Part shown: piece by piece, positions 44,259 through 58,152 of the stretch
Layout: every line of letters starts with the position of its first letter
How positions within the stretch are numbered: position 1 is the stretch's first letter
From: Salminus brasiliensis
Taxonomy: Eukaryota > Chordata > Actinopteri > Characiformes > Bryconidae
Assembly (NCBI RefSeq): GCF_030463535.1
Contig: NC_132893.1
Location: 33,620,191-33,684,190 of the forward strand
Reading direction: 5' to 3'
DNA: 64,000 bases
Program-made: the position numbers and the translations under genes
The notes under the pieces: model-generated
Databases searched by the model: none
Seen by the model: the letters and a program-made list of their open reading frames with translations, nothing else
Told to the model about the DNA's origin: nothing

Positions 44259-44704
44259 TAAAGTGCTCTCCTTAATGCTAATACTCTATTGCTTCTGGAC
44301 GGAGGTACAGTGCTCTTACCGCCATTCATTCCTTTTATGCTCATCAGGTTTAACAACAGGAAGCCTGAGTGGTAGTGTTGCGGTGCTGAAGTGGGGTGGG
44401 GTGGTAGTGTTGCGGTGCTGAAGTGAAGTGGGGTGGGGTGGGGTGGTAGTGGTGGGACAACACAAGCCAGACACGGTGACCTAAAGGCGAGCGATTTGTG
44501 GAGCGCATTAAGGCGCAACGATGCCGGTCGTTAAAGCTAGGCTTTTGGGTGCTGCCTATCAAACTAAAGTGGGTGGGGAGGAGGCGGGGCTTGTGCTGTA
44601 TTTCAGAGTAAATCCAATGTATCTGTGAGATCTGTAGAAATGAGGCATTTTGACACGTACAGCCTAAAAATCAGTGTTTGGAGAGTGTATCTGTCTTATT
44701 AAAT

Positions 44705-45197
44705 CACTATATGGACAAAAGTATTGGGACACCTTCTCATTCATTGTTTCTCCTGAAATCAAGGGTGTTAAAACGAGTCGATCCTGCTTTTGTTGGAGTA
44801 ACTGTCTCTGCTGTCCAGGGAAGGAGGCTTTCCAGTAGATTTTAAAGCGACATTGCTGTGAGGATTTGATTGCGTTCAGCAACAAGAGCGTAAGTGAGGT
44901 CAAAATGTTAAATGCTCATCCTAAAACTACTGGATGGAGCACCACCACCATCATTCCAGAGAACACAGCTCTTCCACTGCTCCACAGCTCAATGCTGGAG
45001 GGCTTTATACCCGTCTACTGGCCCATACCTGGCATTAGGCAGCATGATGCCTAATGGTCCAGAAAGTTCTATTCTATTGGTAGTACTTCTCTACAGGGAC
45101 TAGACAAGCTGTGGGCATGCATTGGCACTCTGTCTGCAATGAGTGCTGAATAAGTACAAAAGTAGGGGTGTCCACAAACATTTGGACATGTAGTGTA
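44705..45197 (-). mobile_element. MITE family A, full-length copy
   Basis: Both termini present: CACTATATGGACAAAAG and, at the right, TTTGGACATGTAGTGTA. Confidence 0.75.
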
Positions 45198-47143
45198 TTA
45201 GTCAAGCCAATATTGTCTGGTTATGCACAGTGGAACCAGCAAGCTGTTGAGTGTTCCAGGCCTGCTTCGAGGCCGATATGCTCTTCCCAACAATCCCAGA
45301 AAGTCTCCCGAATTCAGGGTGATTGTAAACGATGATCCTCCCAGATGATCCTGTAGTGTGTGGCCTCTATAATCCAATCTCTAGTCCCCCAGTCTTCTCC
45401 CAGAGCATTTGAGGCCACCCTGATAGTAATATTATTATTGTTATTGTTTATTATTAATAATAATTATGATGTTTAATATTTACAACTCCTATAGTGTGAG
45501 GTGGACACCAACCACAAAGCACTCACCACCAGCATTGCAATGGTTTCGCCGTCCTCCGCCATGAGGTTACGGTCATTGTGTGTAAGGTCTCTCACATTTT
45601 CAGCATAGGTTAGGATTTTAGCGTGGGTCAGGCATAACTGTGGTGTAAATAGGCTTGTTCAACCGCTACTGGACATTGTTCCCACCAGCCAAAGTCATAA
45701 ACTTACTATTTATACATTTACACAATAACTTAACCACCCAACAAAGGCCTTCTATTTAAGAAAGCACCGGCTCTCTGTCCTCCTTCAGCTCGGCCCACAT
45801 AGACCAACATAGTGAGAGAAAAAAAATGAGGCTTATTAAAAGTTATAATAGCGTTTGTATATTAAGTCGATGATCTTTAGTGTCGTTGAATCAGTAAGCC
45901 TGGGTGTGTTGGGTTTAGCTTGGGTTTTCCAGTTTCCTTCCTTTCTGAAGGGAAGTGCAGGTTGACCCGGGCCTCTGCTCTTTTGCTGTAACTGAGGACT
46001 GACGTGACCTGAAGTTATGCAAGCGATGCATAATGAACGATCAGGGGGTCTCTACACCACCAACATACAAACTCTGTACCAGAACGCTGTTTATCTGAGA
46101 CTTCCAAGCTGTCAATTATTCAGAAAGGCGAGAGAATTTTCAGGGGTCTCCACGGGCTCAGTGGATGTTGTCGTTTTTAGGGAAAGGATCCAGACATGCT
46201 GTCATGTGACCGCGTCGAGGGCTTGGATGTTTTATGGTGCGCTTGGGCTTTCTTTGAAAATTGGGAAGTTTAGCACTTGAGCAGCTCCTGCGTTACCTGA
46301 CTTTCTGTTTGTGATGTGTCACTGTTGCCACGGTAACTGTGGACCAAGCCAGCATTGGTCCACAAGGCTGGACATTAGGGCTGTTTTGGCAAGCCTATTA
46401 TTTACTGCGATTATCTTTTATTTATTATTATTTTTTATTTTAATTAATTTATAAATTTTTTTTATTTAATTTTAGAATCAGATTTTAGTAAAACACACCA
46501 ATAATACTAATTTGGAGGTTTGGAGGAGGCGTGTGCAGCCCTCTCCCTCTCTGATTGGTCCTACATACCCTATATATGTAAATTTTTAATATACACTATA
46601 GTGGAGAGGCCTGCTACAGTGAGCGCTGGCTCTGACCAAATGAAAAGAACAGTGGAAAGGGGTGGGTGTATTGAGGTGTAGTCATTAAAGGTGTAGTGCG
46701 TAGGTCTTTCCATAGTACTAGAGCAGTGATTTAAATAAATCAGCAATCATTTAATGAGTCATTGTTTCATTTTAGTGCTTTAATGACTTTTTTTGCCATT
46801 GAACTAAAATGATCCTGAAAAAGTAAGAAGTAAGAGCCAGATTGAGCTCGAGATAATGCCCGCATGCCATTTAGGGGGCTTTTCCGCTCTCTTCACCCTT
46901 TAAATGCTTCTGCTTTGGTTATGTAATGATCTGTTCGGCATGTTCGGCTCTGTGCAGGTTAAAACGCCTGGGGTTTTTATCTTCTGAGTTAATCCCATCT
47001 CTGATTAAACAAGCAGTGGTTATCTTCACTCCGACGCTTTCCCTGTTTTCACAGCCAAGGCTGAGCAGGCTGTTTCGTAGGTCGGTGGGTCACTGAACAC
47101 CCTGTTTAAGTGGAACGTGTGAAACGTTATGTCCTATGATGTA

Positions 47144-47466
47144 GAGCTGGGCAATATGAGGATACTTTATTGCATGTAGAGGTGCACCGATCCGATATTA
47201 GGATCGGATATCGGCCCCAATATTAACCAAAATTTGCTGGATCGGGTATCGGATATTTAGGCCGATCCATGGAACCGATCCTTTCACTGTAATTGGTTGG
47301 TGTGAGACTGCACTAAATGTTTACATTTTTGCTGGGAGAGTATCTTAATACTAGTTTTGTAATAGTTATAATATATATGATTACATGTATTGTGATAAAT
47401 ATTGTGTATCATTAAAATATCTTTAAATATTGTGATATAGGATTTTTACTATATCGCCCAGCCCTA
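47144..47466. mobile_element. MITE (GAGCTGGGCAATAT...TATCGCCCAGCCC) with nested hAT fragment
   Basis: Inverted ends as shown. At 47177 a truncated hAT-type copy starts (TAGAGGTGCACCGATCC) and ends near 47320 without its right terminus. Confidence 0.6.
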
Positions 47467-49285
47467 CCTCATTGTTTCCTAAATTGGGTGGATAAATGAC
47501 TGCAGGAAGCGTGGACAGCACAGCGTCTCTCAGAAGGGAAGCATCCATAGTTGTAGCGCCTCTGCTGGCTGAGTGTAGTATCATATGTATCTCCGCCCAT
47601 TTCCTCTACATCTCCAGTGTTTCCAAACTCCAGCAGTTAGTCTTTCTGTGCTGATATCGGCCCTAATCTTATTCTCCCTCAGAAATCAGTTTTTAACCCT
47701 TTCTCTGCTCTGTTGTAAGAAGGCGGGGGTACATTTAGGAATGAAGTGATTGACAGACAGCCTTGGCTAGAAGAGGCCGGTCGTCTGCAGCAGGACCTGC
47801 ATGATGCCCTTTCTGTTCAGTACATGGAGGAGCTGAGCTGTAGAGGAACTTACATGAGCTGCACTTTTACTGCTGGAGCGTCCACCTACCGGACAAACTG
47901 GGAAGCCAGGAGGAAATCTGCTCAGTGAAGGCGGTCTGAGACACTGAGGCTTGGTCTGGTAGAAGGGGGCGGGTCTACTAAATGAGTAGGCGATGAGTCT
48001 GGCTCTGCCTCGGGTCTCTACTGCGCAGATATTGGTTGCAGATTTGACAACATGGCCGACAGTTTTGGCTTCATTTCTGCAGAACAGAAGGGAACAGAAC
48101 CACAGTGTCCAGGCTTTCTACGGTCACTGGGCTAGATAAATAAGTGGCCCTTAGTGTAAAGTAAAAGCTTATGAGGGCCAGTTAACCTCATATGTTTGCT
48201 TAATATAGACTTTTCTATCCGCCAATGCATGTCCCTGCTTATATAAGGATGGGAATCGTGAAATTGCCAGTGCTTTAATAACGCTGACCAGTGGACTTCC
48301 TGTAAGTCCTGTAAGGTGGCCAGGGCCTCCATGAGCGTTAATGAGCCTTGGGCGCCCATGACCCTGTCACCAGTTCACTGGCTGTCCTTCTTTGTGGCCC
48401 TTTGGTAGGTTGCATACCGGGACTCCCTGAAGTCCTGCCTGATGTTTTGGAGGTGTTCGGACCCAGTCCAGAACCAAATAAACAATGTTTTTCACTTCAT
48501 CGGTCAGTGGTGTTCCAGATAACTAGATAACTGGTGTGGACTGAGGTGGGTTGAAGGGAATTATTACCAGCGTTTGTTCATCCTTGCAACAGTAGTTTTG
48601 ATGGAACGTATCTGTGGGCGGAGCCTGGATATATCAATCATTGGACACACAGCCTACTAAATATCTGCGCAGTGAAAGGCAGGGATTGGAATGACGACAC
48701 CAGGAATGACGCATGAACATGGAAAGAGAGTGTTTACACAACAGAAAAAGATGAATTACTCAAAAGAAAATCCTCTCAGTGAGGGGGAAACGGTCACGGA
48801 ACGGATATATTACACAGATCAGCTCCTCCAAGCTAAAAAAAATAAAAATAATAAACAGCATTTTTTATTGTTTCCTACACCAACGTTTGATTTGTAGCCT
48901 GGGATGTGTAATACTGGACAGATTAATGCACTACAAATACGCTCGGAACAAGTGAGGCCCCCCTGTCACTGACCGACAAGTGACCCTAGCACAACGAGGC
49001 AAGGTATACCTGTGGCAAACAGCAAAACTGCTGAAAGGTAGGGCCGGATGTGATTGTTGACTAGACCGGACATGTCACATTTATCTTCTGGCAAACCCCA
49101 AAAATCATGCACCTACCTCAATCTGCACTAAACATGACTTCATGTAGGGGGCGCTATACCTATGACCAATAATAACCACATTAGGACTGGGCTATTAGTA
49201 ACCATGCTTAATTTGGGGGTGATCAAACCAAGCATGGCCAAGATACACTACCTGTTTTTCTATGTCTCAAGTAAATCAGTATAAA

Positions 49286-49287
<2 letters not shown>

Positions 49288-49328
<41 letters not shown>
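49288..49328. repeat. (GT)n microsatellite
   Basis: Perfect GT run in unc13b intron 1. Confidence 0.95.
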
Positions 49329-49333
<5 letters not shown>

Positions 49334-49841
49334 ATATATTTCAATGTTAAATGTATTTTTTTTTTGTTGTAAAGTTTCTTTAAGTGACTGAATGCCGTGA
49401 CAACGCTGCTGTTGGAGTTTCCTGTCAGGTGTAATTTCACGTTATCTCGAACGTCATGTTCCAGCTGTAGAAGTTCCCACTGTCCGACTGTTAGTCCAGG
49501 CTCTGACCTCATCCTGAGCTTAGTCTTACATTGACCGGTAATGTTGACAGTGTGGTGTGTCTACAGCCATTCATTCACTGCACTATCAGCTGTTTGAATG
49601 ACGCCACACTTGCGGAAATGCAGCGTGAACTGGCGTACTGTCAATTGCTGACTTGTAAAGGTCTGGCTCATGGTTCCGATTGTGCGAGCATCTCTGATTT
49701 TTACTTGAAACGGACTGTGAACAACATCTGACCGCACCAACAGTGACCTAATAACAAAACCGAAAATGGTAAAATCCTAATAAATAACTTCCTTTAAAAG
49801 CCTTTGAGGGATTAGTTTGCATTTACTCCAGACTGTTACAC

Positions 49842-51256
49842 TCCGAGCTGGACAGTATGACAATATTTTATCGTGTCGTGATAAATTGTTTTATTGTGGT
49901 ACACGATCTGCTTTTAGGAGTGAATCGTGGATCTCGTCAGTGCTTAAAGAGCACGGGTTGTCTGCATGTTTCATTAGAAAGAGTGTAATCGGTCTTATGT
50001 AATTCAGTGGAGTGCAGCATATTTTATAAAAGTAAAAATCACAGTACTCAGTGCTTGAATGGCAGTTTTTTAATTATGCTGTTGGTACATTATGTCTACA
50101 TTGCAATAAATATCGCATATTGCCAAAAATGGCTTTAAATATCATGATGGAAAGAAATTCCGTTCCGATAGCAGCCTGATACCATTGCTGTTGCATCTTA
50201 ATGAGGTCATTGCTGATGTTCAGGCTACAGTGGACTGAGAGGGACAGGTGTGAAGGGCCTGCTCCATGTGAGCGGCACACATGACTCACCTTCTTCCTCT
50301 TGCCGTCACCGCCATGCTTTAATTTTTCCTTATTTATTCCTGTCCCAACAAAAGGCCCATCTCCATGGTGATGTCATTACTCACAGGCCTGGCCAGAAAA
50401 GGCCCACGTGAATTGAAGCGTGATTGAAGCGCAGTGCGGCCCCGGTCCATTTCCCAAATCTGCAGAACTACAGTACAGAACCTTTATCATAGGGCTGTGC
50501 ATTCCAACTGAAATGCTCAGATCCAGTTTTACAACCCTGTTATTTAACCTCGGACTGGAACACATTGATTTCCCTTGTTTAGCTGTGAGTATAGCTCTAG
50601 TTTGGTTTAGCCAGGCGTACATTTACATTTAAGCATTTAGCAGACGCTCTTCTCCAAAAGAGCTTCACTGTTACTCAGGAAGAACCTCAGCTAGTTTAAA
50701 TAGACTAGCATTCAAAGCTCCTCTAATCCTAGACTCTACTAAACACAAGTCAACATGCAGACCATAGTACTCTTCTCTTCGCCTGAGTACTCTCAGAAGA
50801 GGAGGGTCTTCAGTCTGGGTTTGAAGACAGTGAGCGTTGGACTCTGCTGTTCGGACACCCAGGAGAAGTTTGTTCCACCACTTCGGTGCAGGACAGTAAA
50901 AAGTCTGGACGCTCGTCTTCCGTGAATCTTAAAGGATGGCGGGTCGAGCCGAGCCGTACTTGAAGCTGGAAGGGCTCTCTGTGCAGATCGGGGTTTTGAC
51001 CATCGCCATCAAGTACGGAGGGGCTGGCTGGTCCAGTCTTGGCTTTGTAGGCCAGAGTCAGGGGTTTGACAAATAGTGTAATCAGTCTCATTTAATTGAA
51101 TGGAGTGCAGCACATGTTGAGTGAAAATCGCAGGACTCAGTACGTGAGAGTACTTGAATAGCAGTTTTTTTTAATGATGCTGTTTTTCTACATGACAAAA
51201 TATTGCCAAAAATGGCTTTAAATATCGTGATGAATTTCTCTATATCACCCAGCTCT
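49842..51256. mobile_element. MITE pieces flanking an L2 insertion
   Basis: 49842-50170 and 51060-51256 share GTGTAATC(G/A)GTCT(T/C)AT, TGGAGTGCAGCA and TTGCCAAAAATGGCTTTAAA. The second ends in ATATCACCCAGCTCTAC. An L2 fragment lies between. Confidence 0.45.
50618..51065 (-). mobile_element. L2-like LINE 3' fragment, reversed
   Basis: Starts with the reversed tail TACATTTAAGCATTTAGCAG. The minus strand reads LTLAYKAKTGPASPS and then a broken ORF2 tail. Paralogous to 18640-19012 and 62345-63098. Confidence 0.75.
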
Positions 51257-53378
51257 ACTTTTACCTATGTAATACCATATTTCATTTTATTATTCAGTGT
51301 TATTTTAAAAATATATATATTTTTATCATGATAATGGGGAGGGGGGGGGGTTGGGTGCTGGTGGCGTTGGTGCCCTAAGCGGCTGCGTAATTCGAGTATG
51401 TCTTGAGCCAGCTCAGCATTGACGTGTACATTGTTTAAAATTATTTTTTATTATTTTAAAACAATAAAAAATTCTCACATCGCCATTACAACCATTAGTT
51501 TGTTTAAAGAAAAAGGATTTAAATTGTTAAATTGTTGAATAGGGACCAGACGTGGTTCTACTGCTGCATGGCTGTAGAGAGCCCACATTTCAGGAGTACA
51601 AATGATTTTTCTGAGATACACTGGTATAGTTTGAGTCCTCATTACTTTTTAATTACAGACCCAAGCCTGTAATTTCCTCTTTAGTTTTATTGTCTTGCTG
51701 CCGTCATTATTAGCCCCTCTTTGCAATCGTTTATCCGACTGGCGTCTTTATTGCGGCCGTTTAAATTACACCCACCGACTGTACTGGATTAAAACAGTGA
51801 TGGATATGTGGCGAGTCTTGGGCTACACAGCGAAGTCAGGGCTGAGGATGTGCACGACTTCACTAATATCATTCCTCGCTCGTGTCTCACACTTCCCTGC
51901 CGTGAGGACTGAACTGACCCTGCTGAATATCTGCCAATATCTGAGAATTGATATTAAACACATACTGAGTGTAACGTCATCAATCGGCCGAGGTGACGCA
52001 CAGGCAGCAGTTCCACAGTACTTTTTATATTTCGGAAAGCCGAACAGATTAGACCTGGGTGGTATAACGGTAATACTGTTAATCGTGGTATTTAAAAATG
52101 CTGATTGTATTTTAATTAATATAATAATTCATTAAGATAATTAACCTTTTGACCTCCCGGACACCAATGTCTGCTGCACACATCAGGATCACATGCAGTC
52201 CTATTTGAAGTCTCATGAAGTCCCTGTGTGAGCTCAGTCTTCACGCGGACCCCTGTCTGTTGATAGCTTTACGTCAATTCTGACGTCTTTTAGGCTCGGC
52301 TTTGCGTCTCGGATTCCTGTAAAACTCTTAATTCTGGGTTTTTAACCAAACAGCAGCTTTTTGTTCTTGTTCTGTGTAGAAGTACATTTGCCAGTATTCG
52401 TTTTCTGGCCAGTGCGCATTGCTTAAACTGCACGAATAGTGTCCTAACGGCAGGTGTTTGGCGATGTGGGTCAAACGTGTAGAGGATGGGCCCAGCTGTG
52501 CCACTGACCGACTTTCGAGGTGAGAGGAGGATTCCAAAATGATTGTTTTTGGGTTGGCATCCTTTTAAACCTTCATTCATGTGAATACAGTGATGTGAGG
52601 CTGAGAGGTCGGGAGGATGCTAGTGTGTTATATTGGGCGCAGAACACTTTTCTGAGTGTATGATGGGTGTTATGTTTATTTAAGTATATTTGATTCAATC
52701 GGCTTCTGGTCGTGTTGTAATCTAAGGCCGAAGCTGCTGCCCTTTCCTAAACGCACCCAAAATTCACCTAAACTCACTGACCAGAGTTCCCACTCCATCC
52801 AGTTTCGCCATGTTCAACTCCAGCTGAAAAGCTCCACCCATCATGTGTCTTTTTTAACGAGGCGACCAATAAAACGAGAGTTAAATTGAAGTAGCGTGAA
52901 GGCAGGGCTGAACGGTGGGACGGGTTTAGCTTCTCGTGTTTGTGTAAAATTGCTAGCACGCTAAACCTGAAGATCAGCGTTAGTTCATTCAATCTTCATT
53001 TAAATAGTTTCAGCAAGGTTTGGTCAAAACCCTTGAGAAATAGACCGTTCAGTGCCGGGTTGGACCATTCAGTGCCGGGTCAAACCCCTCTGTGCGGGGT
53101 CTTGGTCAGTAGTTTACTTTTTAGTTGCTAACATTGCCAATATTTACCTGGACTGAGTGGGAGGAGCTAAACCTCAGATATGAGGTGATGTGGTGTTAGC
53201 ATTAAGAGACGCTCGGCTCCTTCTCTGCTCTGCTGAACTCCTCCTCCAAGGACTCCCAGTGGAAACTAGCCTTTGTCCGTGTTGGAGGGACTTCCAGACA
53301 TGTTAACTGTCCCCCCCTTGGCCGCTGTGCCGAAGCCCAGTGAAGAAAAGCCCAGTTGGCTCTGGCCGCTACTATTCA

Positions 53379-53622
53379 GAGCTGTACACATGCATTTCTG
53401 GACAAGCTGAGAGATCCAGAAGCAGCTTGATCTGAAGGTAGAGAAGCATGTGGGCTGAGGCGGTAGAGTAATACTACAGGATTTTACACTAGTATGATGG
53501 GTTCTGCAGCGTTACACAGCAGCTCTGGAGAGAGGTTCTCCACCTGCAGCTCCACCACCAAAGCTCCATAGTGCAGTAGCAGCAGCAGCGCTCCGGCCCG
53601 GAGTGGGAATGACGGAGACGCC
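53379..53622 (+). repeat. dispersed repeat family B, copy 4
   Basis: Shares GTACACATGCATTTCTGGAC, GCAGCTCCACCACCAAAGC and the end AATGACGGAGACGCC with the pigo intron copies. Confidence 0.65.
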
Positions 53623-55782
53623 AATTTTCTGCTGTAAATTAGTCTGACCTTTGAGCTACAGTGGAAAAGCTAGGGTACTTTTTTGGGGGAGGAAAAGCGT
53701 GTCCCCTGTCCTTTTAATATTCAGTGTGGATATTTTTGGTAAGTGCTAGAGGATAGTGAAAGCTGCTGTCAGAGTAAAAGGTAGGTCAGACTGAGAGAGA
53801 GAGAGAGAGAGAGGAAGAGAGGGAGATTGGAATTGTAATCCTCTGGCCATCTGTTGCACTCTCTGACTGACCAGTCATCCAGCAGGCTAACAGGCTCCTC
53901 CTCGCTGCTTCCACAGTGCCAAAAGTAAACAGCAGCAGCAGACACCAGCTCCACTTCCTGCTTCCTTTTGCACAGTTCACGCTTGTGTGTGTGTGGGGGC
54001 AGCGATGATTTCCAAAGCTGACCCAAAGTCAAAGGTGTGAAAAGTATTCTCATTCATTCCTCAAATTAGAAGTGAGTGGAGATACGAGGGTTTAAAAGAC
54101 TTCTATAGAAGCTGAAGTATCAACTGAAGCTTTTTACTCCAGTAAAAGTGTAAAAGTACTGGTTTCAGAACCACTTCAAGTAGAAAAGTAAAAGTAATGG
54201 AAGGAGAACAAAGACCGAAAGCTTAGGCCGCACCACAGGGGTCTATAGTGCACTAACCCCCCCCCTCCACCCTTCCCAAAACCCCATTTCTCTAAAAGTC
54301 ATAATGAGGAGAATGATCTAGTAAAATGTTGATGTTAAAAATGTTGGGCTGCACTAGGCTCCTGTTTCAGCTGCAGATCTGCCCATTGAAAATGAAGCAT
54401 TTCAGTAATATCAGCTCTATTAAAGGAGCGTCTCTGTGCTCTACTGAGCATCAACATGAGCTTCATGGAGGAAAATATGAGGAGTCGTTGTCTAGAAGTT
54501 CTGTAAAGCTGCAGAAAGTCAGACTTCAGAGGCGTGTGATCAATAAGCTTTATTGGAATGTAAATGTGGGGCTCAGTCGGGACGTTTCACTGCAGCTCTC
54601 TTGAGTCTCTGCCACGGACACAGTCTTCATACTAGACTACAGACGTCTGCTGTGAGCTCGCTGGAGAGGGACGGGACGTGTGCAGGTGTGATGGATCTCT
54701 TATAAACCAATAGGGAGTCAGAATGGAGTCTGTTTATACTTCTCATCCAATCAGGATCAGACTCTCACTTTCCGGATGGAGAGATTTATCTGGAGAGGGT
54801 TTTTATTGATGACGAGCCGGAATGAAAACAAAGGGAAATGAAATAGGAGGAACGAGGCTGTTTTTAAAATTTAAGGAGGAGAAAGTTCAGATAATTGGGG
54901 GAAAATTTTTGCAGTTTTCGGCGTTAAAGAACCTCCACAAGTTCCTTGAGGATCTTGTTCTACAGGACGCCGGGCAGGATGTGCAGTAGCCCACCTGGCC
55001 AAGGCTGATATTTCTGAAGGCTGTACCACCCCGACTGCGTCCACCATACATCTGGGAGAGCTGATTTTTTGACCGGCATGTTGTCCGATCATGACACGCA
55101 CCATCCATAGGGCCTGTCGTTTCATCAATCATTGGTCACCTGTGCTAACTGACCAGAGAATCATGTGACTTATGACTTGATGCATCATTGTTTCTTTAAA
55201 ATCCCCTTTTCCATCATTTTGACTCGTCTGAGCTTTAAACTCTCTGATGAAAGTTTGTATTTTTCAGAATTGTACAACACAGAGAAGCAGGAGAAGCAAT
55301 GAAATGCATTAAAAATGAACTTTCTGACTAACAGCCCCTTTAATGGGGAAACTCTGGACTCATCAGGAAGCTCCTGGATGATTAGGCACAGCTACAGGAG
55401 CTTCTGAGCGGAGTGCAGAAACCAGAATTTGAGATAAGCCTCAGTTTCCATTGTCATCCTCCAGCAAATCGCAGCACGGGACGTAGGAGGTTGATGTAGG
55501 AGGTCCACGCGTCTGCACTGAACGCTGTAAAGCAGACCTGCTTTCCATTGAAAAGTCGTGCGGCAGTGTGAGCTTGGGCTTGTGTTTGCCAGCCTATCTT
55601 GGTGCCCAAGCTGCTGTTTTTGGTCTCATTTGCCTTCAGCTTTGCATATGCAGCCTTCTCAGCGGCTCTACCTGTCCAGTCTCTTGCGGTGATGGTATAC
55701 TGCAGATGTTAGGGGTCAAATGTCCGAAATGTTCGAAGTAATTGCCTTTAAAGGGCAATTCGGCCAGGTGAATTGTGGCTAT

Positions 55783-56335
55783 ACACTACATGTCCAAATA
55801 TTTGTGGACACCGCTTCTAAAGAATGCATTCAGCTACTTTAAGTTGCCTTCATTCATTGCTGATGGATGTACACAGATGTGCAAATGCACACATACAGCT
55901 TGTCTAGACCCTCTAGAGAAGAGAAGTACTGCCAATAGAATAGGACTCTTTGTAGCAGATAGACCTGATTAACCTATTGGCACCATGCTGCCTAATGCCA
56001 GGCGTGGGCTAGTAGAGGGGTATAAAGCCCCCCAGCATTGAGGAGCTGTGAAGCAGTGCTATCTGGAATGATGGATAGTGCTCCATCTAATACATTTGGC
56101 TGGGATAAGGTGGGGTTGTGATCATCCGATATTCCAACCTTACTAACGCTCCTGTCGCTTAACGCAATCAAATTCTCACAGCAATGCTCCAGCTCCCAAA
56201 TCTAGTAGAAAGCCTTTTTCCTGGACAGTAGAGACAGTTACTCCAACAAAAGCAGGATCAGCTCTTTTTAATATCCATGATTTCAGAAGAAATAATGAAT
56301 GAGCTGAGGTGTCCCAATACTTTTGTCCATATAGT
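55783..56335 (+). mobile_element. MITE family A, full-length copy
   Basis: ATACACTACATGTCCAAAT at the left, CTTTTGTCCATATAGT at the right, 553 bp. Confidence 0.75.
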
Positions 56336-57154
56336 TTAATAGGCAGCAAGTAAAGTCACTCCTTGGAGGATGTTTAAGTAGAAACTGAGACACTTTGACC
56401 AGAACCAAAACATCAGGCAGGTCTTGTAGGGTTTTTTTAGTATGCAGTGGTCAGTGTCTGCCAAATGGACTCCAAGGAAGGACAACCCTTAACCTGACGA
56501 CAAATTCATGAGCGCCCAAGGCTCTCAGTGATTCTTATGGTGGTCCCACCTCACAACTTACAGGGCTTAAAGGATCTGCTGTAACATCTGAAGGCGTTCC
56601 AGATACCACAGGCCACTATTTCAGAGGTCTCGTGAAGTCCATGCCTCCATAGGTCAGAGCTTTTTCTTCTCAGGTCCACAGCCACAGCTTCCAGGCTCAG
56701 GTTTTAGCACCTCAACCACGTAACCTGATCATCGGCAGCACAACAGACCGTAGTAAACAAACAGGTCTGCATGTATCAAGGCCTCAGATCTGCCGGGGAG
56801 GGTTAGAGCAGTGACCATGATGATAATAATAATCCAGTGATGCCTCGAAGCCCGTCGTTCAATCCCGCCATCCATCTGCCAGATCCGTCCAGCAGAGAGT
56901 AATCTCCTTTAAACCAGCACTCAATCCCGTAATAGTTATTGCGTAGACCTGGGAAGGAGCTAAAAAAATAAAATGCGTGGATCGTCACATGAAGATCATT
57001 ACGAAAAAATGTTTGTCGAACCGTATAGCGTATAGGTTTTTTTTTTTTTTTTTTTCTGGATCCTGGAAAGCGTGATCGGACAGTCTGGGTGGGTCTGGAG
57101 GTCAGTTCCAAATAATGAAGGGTGATTATTTTTACATGTAGAATCACTGTTGAC

Positions 57155-57415
57155 GATAAACATGATTAACATATTGGCACCATGCTGCTTAATGCCAGGC
57201 GTGGGCTAGAGGGGTATAAAGCCCCCCAGCGTTGAGCTGTGGAGCAGTGGAAGAACTGTGCTCTCTGGAATGATTGATGGTGGAGCTCCATCCAATAAGC
57301 TCCTGGCACTGAACGCAATCAAATCCTCACAGCAGGATCAACTCTTTTTAATACCCTTGATTTCAGAAGGAACAATGAATGAGCAGGCGTCCCATTACTT
57401 TTGTCCATATAGTTT
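57155..57415 (+). mobile_element. MITE family A, right-half copy
   Basis: Right part only, followed by host flank AATAAGCAGCAAGTAAAGTC that also follows the 55783-56335 copy. Confidence 0.65.
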
Positions 57416-57715
57416 AATAAGCAGCAAGTAAAGTCAGTTCTTGAAGGATGTTGAAGTAGGAAAAATGGACAAGCGTGAGAAACTTTGATAAGAACAAAAG
57501 TAGATTGACAGTAGAAATGGAAACACTCGAACCTTCCCTGAGCCTTGTGTCCATTTTCGGTCATCCTCGCGATGGATTATGGGCCACGCAAATGTTGGGT
57601 CCAGATTTTATCAGTCAGCTGACTTTTTAACTTGTAGCACTGTGTGACGAATCAGGAATGTGATGTAGAACCAAATAATTCAGACTGTTTACTTGCTGCC
57701 TAAAAAAAAAAAACA

Positions 57716-58152
57716 GAGGGACAAAAGTATTGGGACACCTTCTCATTCATCGTTTCTTCTGAAATCAAGGGTTGATCCTGCTTTTGTTGGAGTAACTCTC
57801 TCTACTGTCCAAAGAAGAAGGCTTCCTACCAGAGTTTGGAAGCTCATTTCTGTGAGGATTGTATTGTATTCAGCAACAAGAGCCTTACTAAGGTCCGGAT
57901 GTTTGATAATGATCACCACCCACCTCATCCCATCCCAAAAGTATCTGATGGAGCACCACTATCCATCATTCCAGAGAACACAGTTCTTCCACTGCTCCAC
58001 CGCTCAACGCTGGGGGGCTTTATACCCCTCTACTAGCCCACGCCTGGCATAGACAAGCTTTTGCACACCTGTGTCTGTGTCAATGGGTATGGCTTAAAGT
58101 AGCTGAATGCATGTATTAGAAGGGGTGTCCACAAACTTTTGGACAGATGGTT
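57716..58152 (-). mobile_element. MITE family A, inverted copy
   Basis: Inverted relative to the two preceding copies and preceded by the reverse complement of their shared flank (TTTACTTGCTGCCTA). Confidence 0.7.

Noticed and set aside
46017-46280. 87-codon plus-strand open frame in unc13b intron 1
   Set aside because: No similarity recognised, no flanking splice signals of note, and a length expected by chance.
54871-55132. Two overlapping minus-strand open frames of 81-85 codons
   Set aside because: No family recognised, no splice sites joining to anything, and neither frame shows biased composition.
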